The translations under genes and the position numbers were made by a program. From Aeriscardovia sp. (lineage in GTDB: Bacteria; Actinomycetota; Actinomycetes; Actinomycetales; Bifidobacteriaceae): 45,240 nucleotides of DNA. A model generated the notes under the pieces. The model saw only the letters and a list, made by a program, of their open reading frames with translations. It searched no databases and was not told where the DNA came from. This document shows positions 16,457 to 24,119 of the stretch, one piece after another (position 1 is the first letter of the stretch; every line of letters starts with the position of its first letter). The DNA is taken from NCBI GenBank assembly GCA_017632855.1, contig JAGBQM010000026.1, positions 1-45,240 on the forward strand, read 5' to 3'.

Positions 16457-17077
16457 TCAGAAAATCCTAGAGCCGTCGCGAATGAAAATGAGAAGGACGA
16501 GTACGAGGATCCACGCCGCGTCCACAAAAAGGTCCAGAGAGGGCCGGTAATAGGAGTCCATGGCTTTTTTAAGCCTTCCCCTGCCAAGATCCTGCACAGT
16601 CACCGAGGCGTGGCTCTGGGCCATAAACTGAACGGTTGAAGAAAACATGAGCGTCAGGCACCACGGGCAGATGGCGTTTATGGCGTAAAGCTCCTGGGAA
16701 AAAAGCCAATAGGAAAACGCCAGGGCCGCAAGGTTTCCCAGCCATGAGCAAAAAGAAAACCATTTGGGGACCTTCGCCCGGGCCAGGCCCAAAACGGCCA
16801 CCGTCACGAATACCGCCTCAAAACAAATTCCCAGAAAACAGTTGGGAATTTTAAAGCCGCCGAAATTCAAAAAATCGGCCTGCCAGCTTTTGGCTACGGT
16901 GGAACACGACAGCACGGCGTTTATGTCGCAGCCCAGATCCACTTTGGGATTCTGGGCGATCTTAAGGGTGTCGGAAGAAAGGGCGAAGGAAACCACTTCG
17001 GCCAGAAGAGAGGAGGCCAGCATTACGGAGTAGAGCCAAAAAGGCCCGTGCCTCCATTTCTCTTTCCATGACGCCAT
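16457..17077 (-). CDS. Vitamin K epoxide reductase (VKOR) family membrane protein
   Basis: 206 residues, with four to five membrane helices. The active-site CPWC is in NAICPWC near residue 139, and a loop cysteine pair is seen in DLGCDINAVLSC, with the conserved Ser/Asn nearby. In actinobacteria VKOR re-oxidises a DsbA-like thiol oxidase and passes electrons to a quinone, so it supports disulfide formation outside the membrane. No DsbA partner is encoded alongside it here. The start overlaps the DUF3107 stop by one base (TGATG), so the genes are coupled. The C-terminal helix ends in a short basic tail. Confidence 0.88.
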   Translation of the reverse strand: MASWKEKWRHGPFWLYSVMLASSLLAEVVSFALSSDTLKIAQNPKVDLGCDINAVLSCSTVAKSWQADFLNFGGFKIPNCFLGICFEAVFVTVAVLGLARAKVPKWFSFCSWLGNLAALAFSYWLFSQELYAINAICPWCLTLMFSSTVQFMAQSHASVTVQDLGRGRLKKAMDSYYRPSLDLFVDAAWILVLVLLIFIRDGSRIF

Positions 17078-17322
17078 CAGGCGGTTCTCATGTACCCCAT
17101 CATGGGATGGATCACGGGTTCCACCCTCGCAAACCCCACGCAGGATCCGGAGATTAAAAGCTTTTGGCCGTCTTTGCCCTCTATAATGCAGTGGCCGTTC
17201 TCGCTTACGGCCTTTTCAATTTTTTCCATGACTTCTTTGGCGTCTTCATGGGTGGTTATGGCGACGGACCCTTGGATGTTTTTAAGACCTATCGTAACCA
17301 TTATTTCTTTTTTTTCACTCAT
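17077..17322 (-). CDS. DUF3107 family protein
   Basis: 81 residues. The pattern VTIGLKNIQGSVAITTHEDA and the C-terminal GFARVEP segment match the small actinobacterial DUF3107 family, whose members are found next to UvrD-like helicase and phosphotransferase genes. Function is unknown. ATG 17322 is preferred because it overlaps the upstream stop (ATGAGTGA) and has GGGA a few bases upstream; a TTG at 17337 is also in frame. The ending HPMMGYMRTA adds a short methionine-rich tail. It forms a coupled three-gene minus-strand operon with the phosphotransferase-like gene and VKOR. Confidence 0.8.
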   Translation of the reverse strand: MSEKKEIMVTIGLKNIQGSVAITTHEDAKEVMEKIEKAVSENGHCIIEGKDGQKLLISGSCVGFARVEPVIHPMMGYMRTA

Positions 17323-18847
17323 TTGCGTTCCCGTCAATTCTGTTTATTACTTTGGTCTGGCTCTGGCTTTCGGCGTGTTGGGTTTTGGGAGGGTTGGGCA
17401 GCGAAGAGGGCGAAGTGAAGCGGGAGGGGCCGGCGGGGGCCCCTTTCGCCCTTTCTTTCGCGCTTCCCCCGTCTTTGATGCGGACGGTGGTGGGAATGGA
17501 AGAGGCGCTTGGGGGATAGTCTGCCTGCTTGAATATAGCAGTATCCCTGTCCTCGGGGGCCTTTTGCTCTTCCAGCTTCTTTTCCGCTTCCAGCTCCGCT
17601 TTCAAATCCCTTCCCTCCCTTTTCGCCATGGCCGCCCTCACTACCACCCTCCACATCGCAGACTTTAAGGCGGGGTCTCCCGGAAACTCCTCCTCCACCT
17701 TTTCCTCTTCTATTTCTTCGGCTTCCTTCACTATTTCTTCCCCATCGGCCTTTTCGTCGGGAGAGGAAAGCCTGGAAGTGGCTGAAGCGGCTGCGGGAGC
17801 GGGAGAGGGGGAAACGGGATGAAGGGAGGGCCCCTCTTCAAGGTCCTTTACCCCCCTCTTTTCCTGCAAAGGCTCTGCCAATACCTCTAAGGGAAGGGAG
17901 CCTTGGGGCTTTTGCGGGGTTATGGAGCGCAGTTCGGAACTGAGGCGAAGAAGCTGTCGGGAAAGGGAAAAAGCGGCTTGTTCTTCCCCTTTTCCCTGCG
18001 CTTCCAAAAGGGCCGCCCCCATCTTCATCTGCCTCCACAATTTTGCCCGGGGAAGGATGAAGGGATCCATGGAGTCGTTCATGCTCATGACGTAGCCCTG
18101 CATGAAGGCGTCAATCTGCTTTTGCTCCATCTTTTCCGAAAACATCCACTCGAGGTCTCTTGCGGGATCGCTTATCTGCGCCTCTTCCCATTTGGAAAAG
18201 GAGCACAGGGCCCCTCCCGCAAAGCCTGCCTGCCCCTTTTTCCATCCTCCGTGTATGAGGGAGGGGGAAAAGTCCCAGAGGGCGTCCATTTCCGAAAGTT
18301 CCTCCCATGCGTCCAAAATTCTGGAATCCACTTTTCCGCTCTCCCTAAGCCTCTTGATCCATGAGTCCAGTTCAAACCGGATGGAAGGCGCGGAAAAGGA
18401 CAAAAAGCCTTCGAAACCCGCGCCAAGGGAGTGGAGAGAGCCTACGCCCTGGCCGAAAGAACGGCACTCTTCCTCGCTTAGGGAAGCGAAGGGGGAAAAG
18501 GATCCCGGGGAAAAAGAGCAAATCAGGATGAGGTACTTCTTTCCCTCCAGATCTTCCTGCTCCTTTTCCAGAAGGCACCTTTCAACTTTTATGCCTTTTT
18601 GGCTAAGATCCAGCTTCCCTTCCAGCAGGGCCTCGGCCCGCGCCCGGGAGTTTAAAACTTCCTGTCCCGGCTTGGAACAGGAAAGGTAGGAGACGCACTT
18701 TTGATTGCGGGCCGTCCTTATCTGCAGAGCGCTGATACCGATCTTTTCATCCTCCCGGGCTGTCTGGGGCCCGGCTTCCACTATGTCGAGCTTGGGAGCC
18801 GCGGCCGAGGTGAGGGCGCAGTTCCTGAAAAAATCGATATACGTCAC
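17315..18847 (-). CDS. Phosphotransferase-fold protein with degenerate catalytic loop and long charged tail
   Basis: About 510 residues from GTG 18847. The segment SLIHGGWKKGQ (HGG at 199-201), then SFSKWEEAQISDPARDLEWMF, aligns by eye with the HGD-x-x-x-x-N and ID-W-E-x-A-x-x-G-DP-x-x-DL pattern of aminoglycoside/macrolide phosphotransferase-fold proteins. The catalytic Asp of HGD is Gly, the Asn is lost, and the metal-binding Asp is Ser, so phosphotransfer is unlikely. After about residue 330 comes a low-complexity Pro/Ser/Ala and Glu/Lys-rich tail of about 180 residues. The open frame extends upstream to 19171, but that part lies over the helicase gene. GTG 18847 starts 6 nt after TATTAT on the minus strand, consistent with a leaderless message. 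It is divergent from the helicase gene and coupled to DUF3107. Confidence 0.72.
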   Translation of the reverse strand: MTYIDFFRNCALTSAAAPKLDIVEAGPQTAREDEKIGISALQIRTARNQKCVSYLSCSKPGQEVLNSRARAEALLEGKLDLSQKGIKVERCLLEKEQEDLEGKKYLILICSFSPGSFSPFASLSEEECRSFGQGVGSLHSLGAGFEGFLSFSAPSIRFELDSWIKRLRESGKVDSRILDAWEELSEMDALWDFSPSLIHGGWKKGQAGFAGGALCSFSKWEEAQISDPARDLEWMFSEKMEQKQIDAFMQGYVMSMNDSMDPFILPRAKLWRQMKMGAALLEAQGKGEEQAAFSLSRQLLRLSSELRSITPQKPQGSLPLEVLAEPLQEKRGVKDLEEGPSLHPVSPSPAPAAASATSRLSSPDEKADGEEIVKEAEEIEEEKVEEEFPGDPALKSAMWRVVVRAAMAKREGRDLKAELEAEKKLEEQKAPEDRDTAIFKQADYPPSASSIPTTVRIKDGGSAKERAKGAPAGPSRFTSPSSLPNPPKTQHAESQSQTKVINRIDGNANE

Positions 18848-18887
18848 AAAAAAATAATACAATCTGAGATGTAATGAGTAATGACTT

Positions 18888-20249
18888 ATGGGGCTTGAAA
18901 AAGAAAAGGCTATGAGGGGGGAGGGCCGCATCCTCTCCTCTTTGGATCCCTTGCAAAAAGAAGCGGCAAAGCAGAGGGAAGGGACGCTTTGCCTTATAGC
19001 GGGAGCCGGGAGCGGAAAAACGGGCACCGTAACTTCCCGGATAGCCCTGGCGCTGGAAGAAGGCGCCTGGAAGCCCTCCAAAACTGCGGCCATAGCCTTT
19101 TCCAACCAGGCCGCCCTTTCCCTTCGGGCCAGGCTTTCTTTAATGACGGAGAAAAAGATCAGGGTTTCCACCTTTCACTCCCTCGCTTTTTCCCAGCTGC
19201 GCAGGCTTTGGTCCCTTTTCGCCCTCTCACCTTTCCCTTCCCTTATGGAGGAAAGGGACTGCGCCCTTCTTTTGGCAAAGTCCTCCCCTTCCCTTCCCCC
19301 TTCCCGGCTCCTTACGGCCATCAAGTGGGCCAAAAGCTCCCTTATTTCCCCCTCCGAACTTAAAGAGGCCTGTTCGTACTGCTCTTTTAAAGTTCCCGTC
19401 GGATTTGAAGAGGCGTGGAGAAAGTATGAAATGCTGAAAAAGGAAAAGGGAGCCATAGACTTTGACGACATCTTCCTCCTCCTCCTTCGGATCTTAAAAT
19501 CCAGCCGGGAAGCCAGAAAACTGGTGGAAGAAAGCTTCGAATCGGTAACGGTAGACGAGTACCAGGACGTTTCTCCCGCCCAACACGCCGTTTTGAAGTT
19601 TTGGACGAACAAGGCGCAAAGCGTGTGCGTGGTGGGGGATCCCGCCCAGACCATCTACTCTTTCGCCGGTTCTTCCAGCTGGTTTTTGGAGCACGCGAAA
19701 GGGGACTTCCCCTCTCCCTACCGCCAAATCAGCCTCTCTTCCAATTACCGATCGGGAAGGGAAATCATAAGGTGCGCCAATGGCGTCCTCGCCCCTTCCC
19801 CGAAAAAATACGTGAGGCAGGCTTGCGCCCTGAAGTCGAGGGGGGCCGTGTCAAAGGAGGCTTTTTCCGATTTTTCAGCCCTTGCGGCCAGGGCGGCGAA
19901 GCTGGCTCAAGACAGGGAAAAGGGGAAAAGCGTGGCAATCCTTGCGAGATCCAGACGCGATCTCGACGCCGTTAAAAAAGAGCTCTCTTCCCGCCTCATC
20001 CCGGTTTCGGACTCAGGGGGGGAGAAAAAGGAAGGCGTCTGCCTTTTCACCATTCACGCCGCCAAAGGCCTTGAGTGGGACAGGGTGATTTTGGTCATAG
20101 GGACGGAAAAAGTGGAAATGACGGAAGAAGAGAGGAGGATACTGTACGTGGCCTGCACGCGGGCCAAAGAGAGGCTGGACATCCTCTTTCTTCCCTCCCC
20201 CCGCAATCTCAGCCGCTTTCTTCCCTTTATCCCTTCAAAAGGTTTGTAA
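18888..20249 (+). CDS. Compact UvrD/PcrA-like superfamily 1 helicase
   Basis: 453 residues, against about 650-770 for usual UvrD proteins. Motif I is GAGSGKT (39-45), motif II VDEYQD (D223), motif III VVGDPAQTIYSFAGS, motif IV LSSNYRSG, motif V TIHAAKGLEWD and motif VI YVACTRAKERL. All ATPase motifs are intact, so activity is likely. The shortening is in the 1B and 2B inserts and in a missing C-terminal domain. It probably unwinds or remodels DNA in repair. The context (divergent from the phosphotransferase/DUF3107 genes, next to DUF2342) matches the actinobacterial UvrD2 neighbourhood. The start ATG 18888 has only a weak ribosome binding site; ATG 18912 is an alternative. The 3' end overlaps the convergent DUF2342 gene by 23 nt. 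Confidence 0.88.
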   Translation: MGLEKEKAMRGEGRILSSLDPLQKEAAKQREGTLCLIAGAGSGKTGTVTSRIALALEEGAWKPSKTAAIAFSNQAALSLRARLSLMTEKKIRVSTFHSLAFSQLRRLWSLFALSPFPSLMEERDCALLLAKSSPSLPPSRLLTAIKWAKSSLISPSELKEACSYCSFKVPVGFEEAWRKYEMLKKEKGAIDFDDIFLLLLRILKSSREARKLVEESFESVTVDEYQDVSPAQHAVLKFWTNKAQSVCVVGDPAQTIYSFAGSSSWFLEHAKGDFPSPYRQISLSSNYRSGREIIRCANGVLAPSPKKYVRQACALKSRGAVSKEAFSDFSALAARAAKLAQDREKGKSVAILARSRRDLDAVKKELSSRLIPVSDSGGEKKEGVCLFTIHAAKGLEWDRVILVIGTEKVEMTEEERRILYVACTRAKERLDILFLPSPRNLSRFLPFIPSKGL

Positions 20250-21555
20250 AGTCCAAATCCCAGTCGTTTCCGTCTCCCCCTTCCTCTTTCTCCTCTTTTC
20301 CGTCCACTTTCGACAAAAGCCTGGGGTGCGACCAAAGCCTGTCTCTTTCTTCCACATTTCCGCTCAGCTTATCCCAGTTCGCGCATATCTCCCTTACGTA
20401 TTTGGGATCCAGCCCCAGGCCCATCAGCTTTGCCAGGACCTTTCCTGTCATTTCACCTTCGGCCCTCCTTCTTCTCATCATTTCCCTAAGCTCGGAAATG
20501 TGGGGGATAAAGGCGCTTCCCGCCCGCCACGTCACGCAGTCCGCCCAGCTTTCCACCAAGGTCAAAAGCCTTTCAAGGCTCTCTTTGGCCCTCTTCTGCT
20601 CTTCGGTGTCTTTGGCCTTGAGGGTGGAGAGGTTTATTACGCTGCTTATTCCGTCGGGATTCAGAAAGTCCACGTTGCGCATGTCTTGAGCCCCATCGGA
20701 ACGGGCGAACTCGAAGTCGCGCGAGTACTTGTAAACGAGGGTGGAAATCTGGCCCTCTATCCAGGGGGCGGAATTGTAGAGCCTGGCGTACGCCATCTCC
20801 CGAAGGGCGTAAAAAGCGTACACTTCCTCTTTGGGAAGCTGGGCTTCGTCTGCGAAGGCGTCCAGGTTTTCGGCGATAAGGGCCCCGGCCTTCCCCCCCA
20901 TGGTCCTTATTCCGTAGTCGAAGCTGGCGAGGGTGAGGATGCTCATTTCCCCTATGGCCGATCCCAGCTGTATGGCGAAGTTGGTCCTGATGGCGTTTTG
21001 AAGGATGGAGCGGGGGTCGGCTTCAATGCCGGGAAGGGGTATCCCCCCGGCGAAAACTTCGAACATACCCGTCGCGTGGGAGAAGTAATTTGTCGCAGCC
21101 TCTTCCATGGCCTGGGCCATGGGGGTGACTAGGCCTATCCACGCTTTAACCGATCCCTCCGTCCACTGGCGCGGGGTAAGGATTTTGGTTTTTTCAGGCA
21201 GGGGGAGGGTGGAAGAAGCCGAATCCAGCCAGAGGTTGGCCGAACTCGTGGCCTGAGAAAGCCGGTCGAACTGGAGGGCGGAGAGGGTGTTGTGAAAGTG
21301 CTTTTCTTCGGCGGTCTTTATGGCCATTTGCGAGGTGAGGGGCTGGTTTACCGCTTCTTTCGCGTCTCCCTCCTGCCCTGCGGCCTGAAGGGCCGAGAAA
21401 ATCTTCCGCATTTCCCCTGGAGAAGGGAGACGGGCTTCTGAAAGAAGCTCGTCTTTTATGGAGTCGGGGAGGGAGGAAAACTGCCTCCACGCCATCTCCC
21501 CGCCCTTTTCTCCAAAAGATTCTATGAGCCACTTGTGAAATTCATTGGAGTCCAT
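20227..21555 (-). CDS. DUF2342-family (zinc-metalloprotease-like) protein lacking the HExxH motif
   Basis: 442 residues. The body matches the actinobacterial DUF2342 family, often labelled zinc-dependent metalloprotease or F420-biosynthesis-associated protein: the FAIQLGSAIGEMS segment, the DAFADEAQLPKEEVYAFYAL segment, and the PWIEGQI segment after the active-site helix. Where relatives have HE-x-x-H, this protein reads REMAY at 252-256, so both zinc-binding histidines are absent. It is probably proteolytically inactive, perhaps a structural or regulatory remnant. The C-terminus ends GGDGNDWDLDFTNLLKG. ATG 21555 follows AGAAAG. It is transcribed towards the helicase gene and diverges from the YlbL-like gene. 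Confidence 0.78.
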   Translation of the reverse strand: MDSNEFHKWLIESFGEKGGEMAWRQFSSLPDSIKDELLSEARLPSPGEMRKIFSALQAAGQEGDAKEAVNQPLTSQMAIKTAEEKHFHNTLSALQFDRLSQATSSANLWLDSASSTLPLPEKTKILTPRQWTEGSVKAWIGLVTPMAQAMEEAATNYFSHATGMFEVFAGGIPLPGIEADPRSILQNAIRTNFAIQLGSAIGEMSILTLASFDYGIRTMGGKAGALIAENLDAFADEAQLPKEEVYAFYALREMAYARLYNSAPWIEGQISTLVYKYSRDFEFARSDGAQDMRNVDFLNPDGISSVINLSTLKAKDTEEQKRAKESLERLLTLVESWADCVTWRAGSAFIPHISELREMMRRRRAEGEMTGKVLAKLMGLGLDPKYVREICANWDKLSGNVEERDRLWSHPRLLSKVDGKEEKEEGGDGNDWDLDFTNLLKG

Positions 21556-21653
21556 GATGTCTTTCTTTTCATTCCGTTTATTTTCATGTATTATCTCAAA
21601 ATCATGGGAATTACGCAGGATTTTATTAGTTTTCGGGCTTTAGGCAAAGCGCT

Positions 21654-22511
21654 ATGGCTCTAAAACCCCAGGGCCCCTCCGTCTCTTTCAAAGCCTATAT
21701 AGGCTGGATCGTAAAGCACGCCTACTGGGGGGTGGCGGTGCTTTTGGTAGCCTTCATTTTCTTTCCCACAAACTACGTCATGGAAAAGCCGGGGCCCACC
21801 ATGAACGTCTTGGGCAAGGCCGTCCTTGACTACGGGGAAAAGAAAGTGGATCTCGGAGGGGAGGCGATAGAGGAAGGGGGAGCCTCTTCACCCTCCGGTT
21901 CTTTGGACGTCGTCACGGTAAACGTAGTGGGATCGCCTTCCAACACGCTTCCGGTTTTCATGGCCGTGGCCAACTATTTCAATCCCTCCTCCAGGGTGCT
22001 GCCGAAGGAAGTGGTTTTCCCCATAGGCTCCTCCTTTTCCCAGGACGAAAAAAACCAGCAGGGCCTTATGGAGGAGGCGAAGCAAAGCGCCAAGGCGGCG
22101 GCCGCTTCTTTCTTGAAGTCCGAGGGGCTTTCGGCTGAAAAGGTGGAAAACGCGAAGATAAATTCCGGGCCCATAGGAGGCCCGTCGGCAGGCATGATCT
22201 TTGCTTTGGGGCTGATAGAAAAGGCCACGGGGCAGGACCTGACGGGAGGAAAAAACGTGGCCGGCACCGGGACCCTCTCAAAGGCGGGGAAAGTGGGGGA
22301 AATCGGAGGGATAGCGTCAAAAATGATCGCCGCCCGAAGGGACGGGGCCTCCTTCTTTCTGGCCCCGGCCTCAAATTGCGCCCAGGTCCTCTCCTCCAAA
22401 GTTCCCGAAGGCCTCAGGGTAGTCCCCGTCTCTTCCCTTTCGGGAGCCCTTAAAGCCTTAAAAGACATCTCTTCAAACAGGGTTTCCCTTTTGCCCTACT
22501 GCAAGGCCTGA
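21654..22511 (+). CDS. YlbL-like membrane-anchored Lon-type (S16) serine peptidase
   Basis: 285 residues. An N-terminal membrane anchor lies at about 22-45 and ends in the family motif YVMEKPGPTMNVLG. The Lon proteolytic domain covers about 155-270, with the catalytic serine in GPIGGPSAGM and the lysine in EIGGIASKM. In actinobacterial relatives a PDZ domain lies between anchor and protease; here that stretch shows no PDZ signature and the protein is about 60 residues shorter than is common. The peptidase should face the outside. It is often found beside DUF2342 genes in actinobacteria. ATG 21654 has no strong ribosome binding site (only AGGCAAAG upstream). It is followed by the DUF3052 gene after 57 nt. 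Confidence 0.85.
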   Translation: MALKPQGPSVSFKAYIGWIVKHAYWGVAVLLVAFIFFPTNYVMEKPGPTMNVLGKAVLDYGEKKVDLGGEAIEEGGASSPSGSLDVVTVNVVGSPSNTLPVFMAVANYFNPSSRVLPKEVVFPIGSSFSQDEKNQQGLMEEAKQSAKAAAASFLKSEGLSAEKVENAKINSGPIGGPSAGMIFALGLIEKATGQDLTGGKNVAGTGTLSKAGKVGEIGGIASKMIAARRDGASFFLAPASNCAQVLSSKVPEGLRVVPVSSLSGALKALKDISSNRVSLLPYCKA

Positions 22512-22568
22512 TTTCGCCATATGCAAAATCAGAGGGCAATTTAAAGGCTTAACGGTATCTTTATAAGA

Positions 22569-22991
22569 ATGGATAGTAGTGAAATCTTGAACAAGCTGGG
22601 ATTCAAGCCCGGAGTCTCAGTCAAAGAATACATGTGGGGAGAGGATGTAGAGGGCGAGCTGAGAGACGCCATATGCGAGTGCATAGGTTCCGACCTTTTA
22701 GATGAAAGTTCCGGAGACGGAGCCGACATGTCGTGCATATGGTGGAGGGACGGAAATGACGAAGAGGCCTTGAGCGACTGCCTTCTGGACGCTTCTTCCT
22801 CCATAGAGCCCGGGCGCAAGATATGCGTCATAACCCCCAAGCAGGGTTTTGAAGGGGCGGGGCGCCCGGGATTTGTGGCTGAAGTGGCGTCCAAAGAGGG
22901 GCTTAACGCCTCTTCTCCCGTGAGCCTGAACAGCGAATGGAACGCCATCTTCCTTTACCCCTTCGGGCGCGGAACCAAGCGCGCTTCCTGA
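22569..22991 (+). CDS. DUF3052 family protein
   Basis: 140 residues. The opening LGFKPGVSVKEYMWGEDVE, the CIWWRDGN segment, the VITPKQGFEG segment and the ending LNSEWNAIFLYP match the actinobacterial DUF3052 family over its whole length. Members are small soluble proteins; a mycobacterial relative has been linked to peptidoglycan synthesis, but no reaction is known. Function here is unassigned. ATG 22569 has no clear Shine-Dalgarno sequence; TATAAG lies immediately before it. It stands between the YlbL-like and PAP2 genes, both cell-envelope proteins. Confidence 0.85.
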   Translation: MDSSEILNKLGFKPGVSVKEYMWGEDVEGELRDAICECIGSDLLDESSGDGADMSCIWWRDGNDEEALSDCLLDASSSIEPGRKICVITPKQGFEGAGRPGFVAEVASKEGLNASSPVSLNSEWNAIFLYPFGRGTKRAS

Positions 22992-23007
22992 ACCCCTTTG
23001 TCCGATC

Positions 23008-23016
23008 TGATATATT
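23008..23016 (+). promoter_or_regulatory. Possible promoter -10 for the PAP2-topA-tmk-holB cluster
   Basis: TATATT at 23011-23016 with an extended TGA before it gives an extended -10 element, and transcription would start about 35-45 nt before the ribosome binding site at 23058. No good -35 is visible at 16-18 bp. The assignment rests on position and the -10 only. Confidence 0.35.
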
Positions 23017-23069
23017 ATCGAGTGGTTTAAGTTTTACGGTCGGACATATCCAGCTGTGAGGAGGGGCGA

Positions 23070-24119
23070 GTGCTGGGAGGAGATAAGAAATCGGCGGCCT
23101 CAGGCGTGCACAAGGCTCCTTCGGAGCGCAGCTCTCCCTTAGATCCCCTTCTTTCAAGCCCCCGTCCCTCATCTCTGGTGCTGTGCGCGGTGCTGGCTAC
23201 GCTGATGCTGGCGGCGTCGCTTACGGTGTATTTTCTTTCCGTACACACCCTTTTCGGCCAGGAGTTTGACGAAGTGGTGTGGGAGGGGTTTTATCCCCTG
23301 TTCAGCAAAAAGGCTCCGTACCTGGTTTTTTTGCCTAACCTTTTTACAACCGAGGGATTCATAATCTCTCTAATCTGCATCATGGGCCTGGCGGGATTCG
23401 TATGGGCCATGGCGCGTAAAAAATTCGGCCTGGCTTTGCAGATGTTCTGCTTTGCCGTGGTGGCCGGTGTGTCTTCCACCCTTTGGAAGCACCTGACCCC
23501 CAGGCCGGATTTGCTCTCCCGCACCCGCGTTTTAAACACTTCACCCTCCGGCCACTCTACGGCCATGCTTATAGCCTGCCTCCTTTTGCTGATGGGCTGC
23601 GCCCCTTCATCGAGAGCGTGGATAGCCGTGCTCGACTGGGTTTTGGCTTCGATTTTGGGCATTTCCCTCGTGATAGAAAGGTGGCACAGGCCATCAGACG
23701 TCGTGACGGCTTTCTTTTTCGTCACTTCCATAAGCCTCTACAGCCTGATATTTACAAGAAAGTCGAGGATGGACGAAGCGGGAAAGAGGAGATCCAGGCC
23801 GTGGCTGCAGGTTTTGTGCACGCTTATGATAGTCCTGTCGATTTTCGGGCTGGCGTGGGGGTTCTACCTCGTCTTTCAGGTCTCCCCCGGCGTCCAGTTC
23901 AATGCGATGTGGATTCAAAAGCCCGCCTGCCTTGCCTCATCTCTTCTCATCTCCTCTTCGGCGATGCTGGGGATAGGGCTGTTTGGCATGATGCACCAGC
24001 TCACTTCCTCTCCCTTGAGCCCCGTAGGGCTTATAGGTCCCCCTCCCAGGCCCCGCAGCCAGAGAAGGAAGAAAAAGGAAGAGGAAAAAGAGAGCGAGCA
24101 AAGGATAAAAATTGGGTAA
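23070..24119 (+). CDS. PAP2-superfamily membrane phosphatase
   Basis: 349 residues with about six membrane helices. The three acid-phosphatase motifs are present: KHLTPRPD (K-x-x-x-x-RP-type), PSGHST, and IERWHRPSDV carrying the catalytic His and Asp. This family removes phosphate from undecaprenyl pyrophosphate or phosphatidic acid at the outer face of the membrane. In a cell with a polyprenyl-linked wall glycan, recycling of undecaprenyl pyrophosphate is a reasonable but unproven role. The GTG start at 23070 follows GAGGAGGGG. The N-terminal 30 residues and the Lys/Glu-rich C-terminal 30 are cytoplasmic by charge. The stop overlaps the topA start. Confidence 0.87.
   Translation: MLGGDKKSAASGVHKAPSERSSPLDPLLSSPRPSSLVLCAVLATLMLAASLTVYFLSVHTLFGQEFDEVVWEGFYPLFSKKAPYLVFLPNLFTTEGFIISLICIMGLAGFVWAMARKKFGLALQMFCFAVVAGVSSTLWKHLTPRPDLLSRTRVLNTSPSGHSTAMLIACLLLLMGCAPSSRAWIAVLDWVLASILGISLVIERWHRPSDVVTAFFFVTSISLYSLIFTRKSRMDEAGKRRSRPWLQVLCTLMIVLSIFGLAWGFYLVFQVSPGVQFNAMWIQKPACLASSLLISSSAMLGIGLFGMMHQLTSSPLSPVGLIGPPPRPRSQRRKKKEEEKESEQRIKIG

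Noticed and set aside
15768..16550. 260-codon plus-strand open frame over the TRIC-like gene
   Set aside because: It overlaps the UPF0126 gene, which shows both duplicated GGG-RD motifs. The product here is Gly/Arg/His-rich and non-membrane, typical of a frame shadow.
18848..19171. N-terminal extension of the phosphotransferase-like gene
   Set aside because: It lies antisense to the helicase P-loop region, has no ribosome binding site, and the family similarity starts later.
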